The notes: generated by a model from the letters alone, not told the origin. A stretch of DNA of 64,000 bases from Aquiflexum sp041749095 (GCF_041749095.1 NZ_JBGTCA010000019.1:1-64000), one strand, 5' to 3'. Shown: positions 8,684 to 17,894, numbered from the stretch's first letter. Numbers and translations: made by a program.

Positions 8684-10015
8684 CTACAGAAGCTTGATCC
8701 TTTCTTCGAATACAATCCCTTCTTTTTCCAAAGCCCCTAAAATAGGCTCATAAATTTCGGATAGAACAGGAACGTGTAAGCCCCTCACATTGATTTTACC
8801 ATCCAAAAACAGATCAACGGCAATGGCCAATGGCAGACCAACTGTCTTGGCCATTGCAGTATGTTCCTGATTTACTCCTTTGCATACCAGGCTGGAAACT
8901 ATATCCTTCTTTCCTTCGGGAGTCTCAATCTCAAATAGATGCTGCATGACAATCATGTCTTTATCTTGATGTCCCAACTTCCACTTTTCTTTCAAAATCT
9001 CCTCTAAAATTGAAGCCGGACTTCCTGTTTTTTTTGGTATTGGACTATCAGAAAACATTCCTAACCATTCGATTTTCTCGAGTATTTCGCTACCGACCCA
9101 TGGTAGAAGTTCCTGAAGTTTTTCCTCCACCGATTTGGTCTCATGAAAAGGCAAAAATGAATTAAAAAACATCCTATGTGAAAATCCCGTAGGCAACTCC
9201 ATCTGAAAAGAGTCGTCTGTGATTCCCAATTGCACAAAGACATCCCAACTTTGACAAAACCCAGCTCTTCTTAAAGTCCCTCTCAGCAATGTAGGGATTT
9301 CATTAAGTCCATAAATCTTTCTATAACTCAAAGAATCCCTGTTTGGATAGCCTTCAAAATCACCAACTTTGTCAAATCTGATTTTCTCCAGTCTCCTGTA
9401 AAGCATGTGATAGGGTATATATTTGAGTTCTCCATTTTGGATAAACCGAGAAGTCCCCTGACCTGCAAGGACAACATTTCTAGGATTCCAGGTAAATTTA
9501 TATTTCCAAGGGTTATTCTCACTTTCAGGCGCTAGTAACCCACCTGTATAGGACTTAAAAGAAGTGACCCTATTGCCTGTTTTTTTTTCATCATTGATAA
9601 TTTTCATAGCAGACATGTGATCCAAACCCGGATCTAATCCACATTCATTTAGAAAAAGGAGGTTCTTGGCTTCTATTTCACTTTTCATTTCCCTCATTTC
9701 CCCGGATTCATAGGAAGCGGAGAAAAAATGTTTGCCCAATTCCAGACAGTCCTTTGCGATGATCGGATGCAAAAAAGCAGGAAGCATTGAAATCACCACA
9801 TCTGATTCTTCGATAAGGGCTTTTCTTTTCTCTTCATCTTCCAAGTTTATACACACAGCTTTGCCTGACCCATGGTCCTTCAGCTTTTCGGCAGCAATCT
9901 CCACAGAAACATCTGCTACAATAATTTTTCTTTTTTTTGGTACAGCTGTCTCCAAAAGATATTCAATTAGAAAAACGGATGATTTCCCTGCACCGAGGAT
10001 CAGTATTGTTTGCAT
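8684..10015 (-). CDS. Saccharopine dehydrogenase-like oxidoreductase
   Basis: NAD(P)-binding Rossmann protein of 443 aa. The N-terminus MQTILILGAGKSSVFLIEYL carries the GxGxxS dinucleotide motif, followed by ADVS (acidic end of beta-2). The middle and C-terminal parts match saccharopine dehydrogenase (LYS9 type): NECGLDPGLDHMSAMKII, TGGLLAPESENNPWKYKF and the late VCKGVNQEHTAMAKTVGLP. This class acts in lysine metabolism through saccharopine, but related bacterial enzymes act on other amino acids, and no lysine gene is nearby. It converges with the DUF4249 gene, 31 bp apart. Confidence 0.82.
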   Translation of the reverse strand: MQTILILGAGKSSVFLIEYLLETAVPKKRKIIVADVSVEIAAEKLKDHGSGKAVCINLEDEEKRKALIEESDVVISMLPAFLHPIIAKDCLELGKHFFSASYESGEMREMKSEIEAKNLLFLNECGLDPGLDHMSAMKIINDEKKTGNRVTSFKSYTGGLLAPESENNPWKYKFTWNPRNVVLAGQGTSRFIQNGELKYIPYHMLYRRLEKIRFDKVGDFEGYPNRDSLSYRKIYGLNEIPTLLRGTLRRAGFCQSWDVFVQLGITDDSFQMELPTGFSHRMFFNSFLPFHETKSVEEKLQELLPWVGSEILEKIEWLGMFSDSPIPKKTGSPASILEEILKEKWKLGHQDKDMIVMQHLFEIETPEGKKDIVSSLVCKGVNQEHTAMAKTVGLPLAIAVDLFLDGKINVRGLHVPVLSEIYEPILGALEKEGIVFEERIKLL

Positions 10016-10148
10016 AATGAATAAATAAATATGACTGCCCGAAGTTGTGAAAAAACAGGGAAGGCAAAAAATCCAACACTATAATTAAATGGAAAATAAC
10101 AATTCCGGATTTTTTTTTGTTATTTCAATCCGATTTTTAAATCATAAA

Positions 10149-10631
10149 ATGAATAGAAGGATAGAGTTGAAAGTAAGTTTGGAGGTGATCCAAAAAAAGG
10201 ACTGGTCTGAGGAAGAGTGCATTTTGATTTCCAGGGCAAGTGAAATTTTAGAGATGGCCCATGCCCCATATTCAAATTTTCTGGTAGGAGCAGCATTACT
10301 TCTGGAAGATGGTTCTATTTTTGTAGCGAACAATCAGGAAAATGTTTCTTTTCCGGTTGGGGTCTGTGCAGAAAGGGCCGTTCTTAGTTATGCCTTGGGA
10401 AATAATCCTAAAGTAAGGCCTTTGAAATTGGCAATAGTTGCTAAAAGGAATGGTGAAAAAAAAATGGCAACCGTAACCCCGTGTGGACTTTGCCGGCAGA
10501 CTATCAATGAATATGAAGTGAAATTTGGGCAACCAATTGAATTGTTGATGCTCAATCCTGATGGGGATATTTTAAAAGCGTCTGGAATTGACCAGTTATT
10601 GCCTTTTAGATTTAACGATTTGAACAGTTAA
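10149..10631 (+). CDS. cdd: Cytidine deaminase
   Basis: Zinc enzyme that deaminates cytidine or deoxycytidine to uridine in pyrimidine salvage. The zinc site is intact: C73 and the proton-shuttle E75 in VCAERAV, and C112 and C115 in PCGLCRQ. This three-Cys pattern is that of tetrameric CDAs. Substrate residues AHAPYSNFLVGAAL are also present. I start at the ATG at 10149 (160 aa). An in-frame ATG at 10089 would add 20 AT-rich, family-foreign residues. The stop shares one base with the start of the next gene (TAATG). Confidence 0.94.
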   Translation: MNRRIELKVSLEVIQKKDWSEEECILISRASEILEMAHAPYSNFLVGAALLLEDGSIFVANNQENVSFPVGVCAERAVLSYALGNNPKVRPLKLAIVAKRNGEKKMATVTPCGLCRQTINEYEVKFGQPIELLMLNPDGDILKASGIDQLLPFRFNDLNS

Positions 10632-11269
10632 TGAAATATAATTTCAAATATCAGCATACTGCCCAATATAGGACATCCCATGTGATCAATAGGAACGAAA
10701 AAGAAATTATTATTGCCCTTCACGGCTATGGTCAGTTGTCAGAATTCTTCCTCAAAAAGCTCGAACCAATTTTCAGTGAAGACAAGTTGATTGTTGTACC
10801 GGAGGCAACGAATTACGCTTATTTGGAAGGTTTTTCCGGCAGAGTTGGAGCCAATTGGATGACCCTCCACGAGAGAGAGTCTGCCATAACCAACAACAAT
10901 GATTATCTCAATGGACTTCTCGAAAATATCCTTTTGAAATACAGGATTAGACCAATCGTCAAAGTCATGGGTTTTTCTCAAGGTGCCGCCACTGCTACTC
11001 GATGGGTCAGTCAACTTCCTTTTTCGGTAAATTCCCTTATTCTTTGGAGTGGAGGATTTGCCCATGACCTTAATTTCCAAAAAACCGGAGAAAAACTAAA
11101 GAATACAGAAGTTATGATTGTTTTAGGTGATTCGGACAGCCTCATTACGACGGATTCTATCCAAAAACAGGATGAGTTTCTTTCCATGTTGCCTTTTGAG
11201 GTAAAAAAGCTCCGATTTGAAGGAGGTCATGATTTAAATACACCTTTTCTCCAAAAGATTTTTGGATAA
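10631..11269 (+). CDS. Alpha/beta hydrolase, phospholipase/carboxylesterase-like
   Basis: Predicted cytosolic serine esterase of 212 aa. The oxyanion-hole segment IALHGYGQ, the nucleophile elbow GFSQGAATA (Ser), an acidic residue after a strand (MIVLGDSDSLI) and the final GGHDLN (His) give a complete catalytic triad of the carboxylesterase/YpfH type. No signal peptide. It is translationally coupled to cdd through a TAATG overlap, so it is part of that operon, though a functional link to pyrimidine salvage is not obvious. The substrate is unknown. Confidence 0.8.
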   Translation: MKYNFKYQHTAQYRTSHVINRNEKEIIIALHGYGQLSEFFLKKLEPIFSEDKLIVVPEATNYAYLEGFSGRVGANWMTLHERESAITNNNDYLNGLLENILLKYRIRPIVKVMGFSQGAATATRWVSQLPFSVNSLILWSGGFAHDLNFQKTGEKLKNTEVMIVLGDSDSLITTDSIQKQDEFLSMLPFEVKKLRFEGGHDLNTPFLQKIFG

Positions 11270-11358
11270 TGTAAATTATATAAATGATACCAGAACAAAA
11301 AAGTTTGATATGAACTGCGAGTTATTTAATTTTCTTAAAATTTTATCTGAATTCCACA

Positions 11359-11799
11359 ATGCTTACCCTATCTGAAAAAGAAGTCGAAAAAATAGCAGTG
11401 CAGCTGCTGAAGGGGATGATTTGTTTTTTCCAAATGGACAATAAAAAAATTCACCACTTACCTGATGATGAGGACTATTTCAATTACGATCTTACTCCTG
11501 AGGAGGAAGATATTCTGGATGAAATAGATGATAATCCCGACAATTTCGCAGAATTCACCAAGATGGAACCCAATCAGGAACATCAAATGATGGAGCATTT
11601 TGCTGATAGAATTGTAAAGGAGAGAAATTTCCAGGATGACCTCTTCAATGCTTTAAGCAAGCCGAAAGCAGCAACAGGTTTCAAATTCCTAATAGACAGT
11701 TCCGGAAAATATTCCGAAAAATGGCAGGAATACCGGATCCAAAAATACAAGGATTGGGTAAAGGAACAGGTTGACAGCTTTAACTATTCCGAAGAATAA
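11359..11799 (+). CDS. UPF0158 family protein
   Basis: Small acidic protein (146 aa) of unknown function. It resembles the UPF0158 family: an N-terminal helix, an Asp/Glu-rich centre (LTPEEEDILDEIDDNP), then FKFLIDSSGKYSEKWQEYR near the C-terminus, which is the conserved core of that family. No signal peptide or membrane segment. It lies 89 bp after the esterase gene and converges on the ABC permease gene. Confidence 0.75.
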   Translation: MLTLSEKEVEKIAVQLLKGMICFFQMDNKKIHHLPDDEDYFNYDLTPEEEDILDEIDDNPDNFAEFTKMEPNQEHQMMEHFADRIVKERNFQDDLFNALSKPKAATGFKFLIDSSGKYSEKWQEYRIQKYKDWVKEQVDSFNYSEE

Positions 11800-11841
11800 G
11801 TAAAGTCACTTTTAGGTGGCTGTACTGAGCTCTTTCCAACA

Positions 11842-13149
11842 CTAGTTCGTCTTAATCCATCTCCAGATGGTTTTGTAATTGACCTTGGTACCATGGATCA
11901 AAATCCCTATACGGTACACTTTCCCAGCCACCCATGTACTGAACAAAAATCCCACGATCAATAGCACTATTGACAGGGCCAAGTCCCAGAAAGGCACGCC
12001 ATAACTCACCCTGCCCATCATGGCAATCGGTGAAGTGAACGGAACAATGGACAGCCAAAAAGAGACATTGCTATTGGGATCGTTCAATACAAAAACAAAA
12101 AGGCCCATATATCCAATTAGCAGTGGAATAGTGATGGGAAGCATAAATTGTTGAGCTTCAGAAGGTGTGTCTATGGCGGCACCCACAGCCGCAAAAAAAG
12201 CCCCATAAAGCAAGTAACCTCCCAAGAAGTAAAATATAAAAGTCAACGTCAGCTGAATAAAATCTATTCCCTGAATTGTCTGAATGATATTGTAAATATT
12301 TTCATCTCCATTGATCATTTGACCCATTTCAGGATTTGAAAGCTCCATTAATTGTTGGTGGGGCAATTGCATTCCGAAATAGCCGATTATTATTGAAGAG
12401 ATCCCTCCTATCAGTACTACCCAGATCAGAAACTGGGTGAGACCTACTGCACCGATCCCGATTATTTTACCCATCATTAGCTGAAAGGGCCTGATAGAAG
12501 ATATAAGGATTTCGATGATCCGGCTGGATTTTTCCTCGATAACTCCCTGCATGATCTGGTTGCCGTAGATAAAGATGAAAATATAGATTAGAATGCCTGC
12601 CATGAAGCCGATGGCATAATTGACCGTTGCGTCAGATATTTTTTCATCTCCTCTGTTATCCAAAGTAATGGATTGGATGGCCACTTTGGTTCGGTAGGCA
12701 TTGATGACCTCCGGATCTATCCCCGATTCAAAAAGCCTTTGTTCCTCTATTCTTTTTTTCAGATTGGATTCAAGAGTGGTTATAAATCCCATACTTGGAT
12801 TTTTTTCTGCATAATATATGATACCGGTTGGTTTGGTAAGATCTAATTTGGGAATATATAAAAAGCCAAATCTTTCTCCGTCCTGCACCATAGTCTTGGC
12901 ATCTTCCAAGGATGTATTGGAAAAGGAAAAAGCGTATTGTTCCGAACTCTCAAGAAAAAACAGGTTATTTTCATCCACGACTTCAATAATTCTTAAAGCG
13001 GAACTGGATGATTCATCTACAGCTATCCATAGAAATACCCCCATAATTGCAGGAAAAATCAATGGAGTCAAAATTGTCGCTAAAAGAAAAGACTTCTTCT
13101 GTACCCTTGAGAGGTATTCTCTCTTGATTACCAGCCAGACTTTACCCAT
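11842..13149 (-). CDS. ABC transporter permease, NatB/ABC-2 type
   Basis: Membrane subunit of an ABC exporter (435 aa). An N-terminal TM segment (about 20-43, FLLATILTPLIFPAIMGVF) is followed by a large extracytoplasmic domain (about 50-190), then five or six TM helices in the ABC-2 permease region, with the family motif QIMQGVIEEKSSRIIEILISS. NatB and YhaP relatives export Na+ or act in stress responses. I start at the ATG at 13149. It overlaps the ATPase stop by 8 nt (ATGGGTAA) and removes 26 unlikely residues from a longer frame. The partner ATPase is frameshifted. Confidence 0.88.
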   Translation of the reverse strand: MGKVWLVIKREYLSRVQKKSFLLATILTPLIFPAIMGVFLWIAVDESSSSALRIIEVVDENNLFFLESSEQYAFSFSNTSLEDAKTMVQDGERFGFLYIPKLDLTKPTGIIYYAEKNPSMGFITTLESNLKKRIEEQRLFESGIDPEVINAYRTKVAIQSITLDNRGDEKISDATVNYAIGFMAGILIYIFIFIYGNQIMQGVIEEKSSRIIEILISSIRPFQLMMGKIIGIGAVGLTQFLIWVVLIGGISSIIIGYFGMQLPHQQLMELSNPEMGQMINGDENIYNIIQTIQGIDFIQLTLTFIFYFLGGYLLYGAFFAAVGAAIDTPSEAQQFMLPITIPLLIGYMGLFVFVLNDPNSNVSFWLSIVPFTSPIAMMGRVSYGVPFWDLALSIVLLIVGFLFSTWVAGKVYRIGILIHGTKVNYKTIWRWIKTN

Positions 13150-14040
13150 TTGAATAATCTTTAACTTGTTGGATAAAAATTTCTTCCATACTTGGTAATA
13201 TTTCCTGAAAGCTGACCACTTCCCCAAACTCCATCAATTTGAGAAGCATTTGATTCGGAGAATCTTGCCCTAGCGACAATGTAAACGTGGCCAGTCCATT
13301 TTTTAATTGGGCGCCAAACTCCAATGGAAGATTGCTGCCATCACAATTAAGACTGATTTTATATTTATTGGGTCTAAATTGTTGTTTGATATTTTCCAGA
13401 CTTCCCTCCAGAATTTTATGTGACTTGTGAATCATGGCTATTTGATCACACAATAGTTCTACTGATTCCATCCTATGAGTTGACAAAACCAGTGTAATTC
13501 CCTTATCCTTCAACTCAAGGATTTCATCTTTAATGATTTCAGCATTAATTGGATCAAACCCCGAAAAAGGTTCATCCAAAATTAGGAGTTCGGGTTCATG
13601 GATAATGGTAGAAATAAACTGCACCTTTTGGGCCATTCCTTTGGAAAGGTCATCAATCCTCTTGTCTTTCCAGGAAATTATATCCATTTTTTTAGCCAAT
13701 AACTCACCTTTTCTTTGGCAATTGCAGCTGGCATGCCTTTTAGCCTCGCAAAATAGATCAATTGGTCCCAAACCTTCATTTTTTTGTACAGACCTCTTTC
13801 TTCGGGCAAATAGCCGATTCTGGAGATATGGTTTGGATGCAGTTTTTCTCCATTGAACAAAACCTGCCCTTGGTCTGCTTCTATGATCTGATTGATAATT
13901 CGGATAAGGGTGGTTTTTCCTGCCCCATTGGGACCTAGCAGACCAAAAATCCCACCTTCAGGAATACATAAAGAAACATCACTAAGAGCCTTGTTAGGTC
14001 CATAAGATTTGTTCAAATGTTGGATTTCGAGGATAGCCAA
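13142..14040 (-). pseudogene. ABC transporter ATP-binding protein, frameshifted at an A7 run
   Basis: ATPase partner of the NatB-type permease, read in two frames. Frame one (14040 to 13678, 120 aa) has Walker A LLGPNGAGKTTLIRI and ends YWLKKWI-stop. Frame two carries the signature DLSKGMAQKVQF, Walker B LLILDEPFSGFDP and the H-loop VLSTHRMES, to 13142. The two join without loss at KK-MDIISW if the ribosome or polymerase slips back one base on A AAA AAA (13693 to 13687) or if one A is missing here. The joined protein would be 299 aa, normal for the family. It could be a homopolymer sequencing error, a recent mutation or programmed slippage. Confidence 0.85.
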
Positions 14041-14084
14041 AGAAAATTCTTTTTGGTAAAAATATTAAATCTTGAAATTGTATC

Positions 14085-14972
14085 CTATCTGAGGGTAACA
14101 GAACCAACAGAAACATCAATATCGAAAGTCATCAGATTCTTACTGTTTTCTTTATAGGTTCTGCTTACGTAGGTTTTATTACCAATATCCTTAAGATGTT
14201 TGGGAATATAAGTCCTGCACATAGGTGTTGATTTGATCTTAACAATAAAGGGCTGACTGTCATCCGGTAGTTCAAGGTTAACTTTGCCTGCACCCACCAT
14301 TGCCTGAATATTACAGGACTCAGGCATTTTGCCTGAGAATGAAAGATTGAGTGTTCCGTAATTGGCCTCAAATATCATTTCCTTGGCGTTTGTGAGATTG
14401 AGATTGAACGCTTCAACATTTCCCATATTAATGGACACCATGATGGTGTCCATTTTGACCGAATTTGCCGTATTTTTACTATAATCCAACAAAATGTCCG
14501 CACTCGTGGACTTAATAATGCAATTAGAGATTGGCAAATAGGAGAGATCAAGATTGGCTGTTCCAATTCCAAAATAAAAATGGAGATCATATAGAAAATT
14601 GGAATTCAGACCAACAGACCATTTATGGTCAAAATCGTCATTAGTGCTTGAAAAGAGTTTATAGGAAAGACTTTTTCCCAGATTTTCGGATTCTACATTT
14701 CTATGGACCAAATTGGCATATAGTACCTCATCCCTGATTTCATGGAAAAATGAAGGCAATATATTTACTTTCGATAAATTTGATTTGATATAAAGAGACT
14801 CCTCCCCTTGTTTTCTTTTGATCTCAGAAACACCTTTGTAAATGTTGAAATCCAGATAAACAAGATGGTACCCACGCCGCTCTTCAATTTTAAACTCTTT
14901 GGTGATCTGGGCCGTAAGCTGGAAAGAAACCCCAAAAACGAGTCCGATAATTAAGCTAAATCTGTTCAGCAT
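14085..14972 (-). CDS. Secreted beta-rich protein, adhesin/toast-rack-like (function unknown)
   Basis: Exported protein of 295 aa with a signal peptide (1-21, ending QLTAQ). The C-terminal half (about 130-260) is made of short beta-strand repeats such as GIGTANLDLSYLPIS, ANYGTLNLSFSG and MVGAGKVNLELPDD. This pattern recalls the beta-solenoid 'toast-rack' or DUF4097-type domains found in membrane-stress proteins; the likeness is by eye only. The gene is alone between the ABC ATPase and dnaJ. I do not recognise a specific function. Confidence 0.55.
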   Translation of the reverse strand: MLNRFSLIIGLVFGVSFQLTAQITKEFKIEERRGYHLVYLDFNIYKGVSEIKRKQGEESLYIKSNLSKVNILPSFFHEIRDEVLYANLVHRNVESENLGKSLSYKLFSSTNDDFDHKWSVGLNSNFLYDLHFYFGIGTANLDLSYLPISNCIIKSTSADILLDYSKNTANSVKMDTIMVSINMGNVEAFNLNLTNAKEMIFEANYGTLNLSFSGKMPESCNIQAMVGAGKVNLELPDDSQPFIVKIKSTPMCRTYIPKHLKDIGNKTYVSRTYKENSKNLMTFDIDVSVGSVTLR

Positions 14973-15015
14973 ACGGTAAGGTTACGGCAATCAATTTAAA
15001 AGGTTCTTGAAGGTA

Positions 15016-15042
15016 TAAAAAAAGCCAGATTTTCGTCTGGCT
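15016..15042 (-). terminator. Rho-independent terminator after dnaJ
   Basis: On the minus strand, stem AGCCAGA/TCTGGCT (15042-15036 with 15029-15023), loop of 6 nt, then a run of seven T. It lies 9 bp past the dnaJ stop. Confidence 0.85.
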
Positions 15043-15050
15043 CCAAATTT

Positions 15051-16157
15051 TTAGAAAAATTCTTTCATTTTATCGAAAAAGCTCTTTTCCGATTTACCTG
15101 GGTCTGGCTTGAAATTATCAGAATCTTTGAGGTCTTCAAGAATTTGTTTTTCCTCTTTACTGAGTTGTTTGGGAGTCCAAACATTCACGTGAATGAGCTG
15201 GTCACCTCTACTATATCCATTGATATCTCTTATTCCTTTTCCTTTCAATCTGAGAATCTTCCCACTTTGCGTACCCGGGTCTAGCTTTATCTTGACTTTA
15301 CCGTCAATAGTAGGCACTTCAATCTGAGACCCCAAAGCTGCATCAATGAAACTGACATACAAGTCAAACACAACGTTATTGCCATCCCTTTGAAGAATTT
15401 CATCTTCAATCTCCTCAATCACTATCAGCAAATCTCCAGGAACTCCACCTGCCGTTTCATTTCCTTTTCCTGACATACTCAATTGCATGCCATCAGCAAC
15501 ACCTGCCGGGATATTGATCGGAATTACCTCCTCTTTTAATATAAGGCCCCTTGGATCTGCTTCCGCAGGTTTTTTATCTACGATTTGACCATTGCCTCCA
15601 CAAGTAGGACATGTACTGGCCGAAACCATTTGACCCAACATGGTATTGACTACTTTTTTGATCTGACCGGAACCGTGGCAGGATGGACAGGATTTGAAAG
15701 TAACTCCATCTGCAATAATATGTCTCTTTACTTTGATTTTCTTCTCAACACCGTTAGCTATTTCTTTGAGGTTGAGCTTGAGCTTTACGCGAAGGTTTGT
15801 TCCTTTTTTGGTTCTTCGACCACCTCTGCCTCCTCCAAAAAATGATTCAAATCCGCCGCCTCCGAAAATATCTCCAAACTGGGAAAAGATATCCTCCATA
15901 TTCATTCCGCCACCACCGTAGCCGCCATTTCCACCAAGACCCTGATGTCCAAACTGATCATAGCGCTGACGCTTATCCGGATTGCTTAAAACTTCATAGG
16001 CTTCCGCAGCTTCTTTGAATTTTTCTTCTGCTTCAGGATTATCAGGATTTTTATCCGGGTGATATTGAATTGCTAATTTCCTGTAAGCTTTTTTGATTTC
16101 CTCAGGGGCAGCACTTTTACTTACCCCTAATATTTCGTAATAATCTCTCTTTGCCAT
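15051..16157 (-). CDS. dnaJ: Chaperone DnaJ, two-motif zinc-finger form
   Basis: Hsp40 co-chaperone that stimulates DnaK ATPase and delivers unfolded proteins. The 368 aa comprise: a J-domain (5-70, with HPD in IQYHPDKNP), a Gly-rich region (about 75-115), a Cys-rich part and the C-terminal peptide-binding domains. Only two of the usual four CxxCxGxG motifs are present, CPSCHGSG and CPTCGGNG, so a single zinc site can form. The frame is intact, so this is a natural short zinc finger, and I believe it is usual in Cytophagales. It follows grpE by 8 bp in one operon. Confidence 0.95.
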   Translation of the reverse strand: MAKRDYYEILGVSKSAAPEEIKKAYRKLAIQYHPDKNPDNPEAEEKFKEAAEAYEVLSNPDKRQRYDQFGHQGLGGNGGYGGGGMNMEDIFSQFGDIFGGGGFESFFGGGRGGRRTKKGTNLRVKLKLNLKEIANGVEKKIKVKRHIIADGVTFKSCPSCHGSGQIKKVVNTMLGQMVSASTCPTCGGNGQIVDKKPAEADPRGLILKEEVIPINIPAGVADGMQLSMSGKGNETAGGVPGDLLIVIEEIEDEILQRDGNNVVFDLYVSFIDAALGSQIEVPTIDGKVKIKLDPGTQSGKILRLKGKGIRDINGYSRGDQLIHVNVWTPKQLSKEEKQILEDLKDSDNFKPDPGKSEKSFFDKMKEFF

Positions 16158-16165
16158 ATCCTTTT

Positions 16166-16741
16166 TTATGCTCCTGTCACAACTTTGGCATACCTGATGA
16201 CCTTATCACCGAGGGTATATCCTCTTTCCACTACATCGATAACCTTCCCTTTCATATCCTGTGTTGGGGAAGGAATTTGGGTAATTGCTTCTTGGGTTTC
16301 CGGATCAAATGCTTTTCCAATAAGATCATCCATAGGTTTCAAGCCCTTATTTTCCAGTATTTTTACAAGTTTATTGAATACCAATTGATTTCCATCTCTT
16401 ACTTTAACCGGATTATCTTCATTTTCACTGGCTTTGCAGGCTCTTTCAAAATCGTCAATGACAGGTACTATCTCGGTCATCAGATCTTGAGAAGCAGTTT
16501 TTATTAGATCCAAACGTTCTTTGGAAGTCCTCCTTCTATAATTTTCAAACTCAGAATAAAGCCTTACATATTTATCTTTCAGTTCTGCCACCTCTTCTTG
16601 TAATTTTTCTTCCTGAGATAATTCACTTGTTTCAGATTTTGAATCAGAAGTGACGTGCTCTTCATTGGACAATTCATCCTGATTTACTTCCTGTTCTTCG
16701 GAAGTGAAATGTTCATCATTGAATAACTCTTTCTCAGCCAT
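16166..16741 (-). CDS. grpE: Nucleotide exchange factor GrpE
   Basis: Releases ADP from DnaK. The 191 aa comprise: an acidic, low-complexity N-terminus (1-50), a long coiled coil (about 50-100, LQEEVAELKDKYVRLYSEF) and the C-terminal beta domain. The family signature runs from ENYRRRTSKER to FDPETQEAI and the terminal GYTLGDKVIRYAKVVT. It is the first gene of grpE-dnaJ; dnaK is not in this window. Confidence 0.95.
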   Translation of the reverse strand: MAEKELFNDEHFTSEEQEVNQDELSNEEHVTSDSKSETSELSQEEKLQEEVAELKDKYVRLYSEFENYRRRTSKERLDLIKTASQDLMTEIVPVIDDFERACKASENEDNPVKVRDGNQLVFNKLVKILENKGLKPMDDLIGKAFDPETQEAITQIPSPTQDMKGKVIDVVERGYTLGDKVIRYAKVVTGA

Positions 16742-16815
16742 TTGTTTTAAAATTTTTTAATCTTTTGTAAATCATCAATTTGTTTGCCATTGCACATTCT
16801 CTGACAAACTGACAT

Positions 16816-17811
16816 TTATTGACTATGGATAGCCTGCCATAACATGTCTTTCAATTTATCGAGATTATATTGGGATACAGAAGAAATGAAAATAGAAGGG
16901 ATATCTTTAGGTAGATCTGCCCCCATTTGATCCATCAGCTCATCGTCCAACATGTCTGATTTTGTGATAGCCAATAGTCTCTTCTTGTCCAAAAGTTCGG
17001 GGTTGAATTTCTCCAATTCTCCGAGTAGGATTCTATATTGCTCAGAAATGCTTTCGGCATCTGCCGGTATCATAAATAACATGATGGAGTTCCTTTCTAT
17101 ATGTCTCAAAAATCTCAAGCCTAATCCCTTACCTTCCGAAGCTCCTTCTATGATTCCTGGGATATCGGCCATTACGAAGGATTTGTCATCTCTATACCCT
17201 ATTACTCCGAGATTAGGAACTAAAGTCGTGAATGGATAATCACCAATCTCCGGTCTTGCCGCGGATATACTTGACAAAAGCGTAGATTTTCCGGCATTCG
17301 GAAAACCTACAAGTCCAACATCCGCCAATAATTTCAATTCAAGAATAATCCATTCCTCTATCCCCGGTTCGCCAGGTTGTGCAAAGTGTGGCGCTTGATT
17401 GGTCGCAGTTTTGAAGTGGTCGTTGCCCAATCCTCCTCTTCCTCCCGGTGTAAGAATTACCTCTTGCCCATCTTCAGTGACTTCGAACCTGACTTCCAAT
17501 GATTCAGCATCCTTGGCAACGGTTCCTAATGGTACTTCCAAAATCACGTCAACCCCCTCCCTTCCTTTTCTTCTACCTCCTTCTCCGCCTTTGCCGTCTT
17601 CTCCAATAACATGTTTTTTGTATTTAAGGTGTAGAAGTGTCCAAAGCTGGGAGCTTCCTTTCAGAATGATGTGCCCACCTCGCCCACCATCCCCACCGTC
17701 AGGACCGCCTTTTGGCACGTGCTTTTCCCTTCTGAAATGAACAGAACCCGCCCCACCTGCTCCTGATCTTGAGCAAAATTTCACATAATCAATAAAGTTG
17801 GAATCAGCCAC
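16816..17811 (-). CDS. obgE: GTPase Obg (CgtA)
   Basis: Essential GTPase in 50S ribosome assembly and stress control. The Gly-rich Obg fold is at the N-terminus (SGAGGAGSVHFRREKHVPKG, DGGDGGRGG). The G domain follows, with G1 GFPNAGKSTLL, G3 DIPGIIEGA and G4 TKSD. The Bacteroidota form lacks a long C-terminal tail, as here. I start at GTG 17811 (331 aa, VADSNFIDYVKF). The only other start is TTG 17832, which falls in the T-run of a hairpin and adds lysine-rich residues absent from relatives. Confidence 0.93.
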   Translation of the reverse strand: MADSNFIDYVKFCSRSGAGGAGSVHFRREKHVPKGGPDGGDGGRGGHIILKGSSQLWTLLHLKYKKHVIGEDGKGGEGGRRKGREGVDVILEVPLGTVAKDAESLEVRFEVTEDGQEVILTPGGRGGLGNDHFKTATNQAPHFAQPGEPGIEEWIILELKLLADVGLVGFPNAGKSTLLSSISAARPEIGDYPFTTLVPNLGVIGYRDDKSFVMADIPGIIEGASEGKGLGLRFLRHIERNSIMLFMIPADAESISEQYRILLGELEKFNPELLDKKRLLAITKSDMLDDELMDQMGADLPKDIPSIFISSVSQYNLDKLKDMLWQAIHSQ

Positions 17812-17830
17812 TTTCTTCTTTTTTTCTAAC

Positions 17831-17858
17831 AAAAACGGCTAAGCTCTTAGCTTAGCCG
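17831..17858 (-). terminator. Hairpin between adk and obgE (terminator or leader attenuator)
   Basis: Perfect 8-bp stem CGGCTAAG/CTTAGCCG (17836-17843 with 17851-17858), loop of 7, followed on the minus strand by TTTTTG. It would end adk transcription. A -7 box for obgE seems to lie upstream of it, so it may also sit in the obgE leader. Confidence 0.75.
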
Positions 17859-17872
17859 AACAAATCCAATTA

Positions 17873-17880
17873 CAAAGGTA
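17873..17880 (-). promoter_or_regulatory. obgE -7 promoter box candidate
   Basis: Minus-strand TACCTTTG matches TAnnTTTG and lies 62 bp before the GTG start of obgE, inside the adk-obgE gap and upstream of the hairpin at 17836-17858. Confidence 0.4.
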
Positions 17881-17894
17881 CAAATTATTCTATA

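Noticed and set aside
10089..10148. Upstream ATG giving a 180-aa cytidine deaminase
   Set aside because: The added 20 residues are absent from the family and very hydrophobic/AT-rich; the ATG at 10149 gives a normal N-terminus.
17812..17832. TTG start for Obg at 17832
   Set aside because: It lies in the T-run of a hairpin and adds only lysine-rich residues; GTG 17811 gives the family N-terminus.
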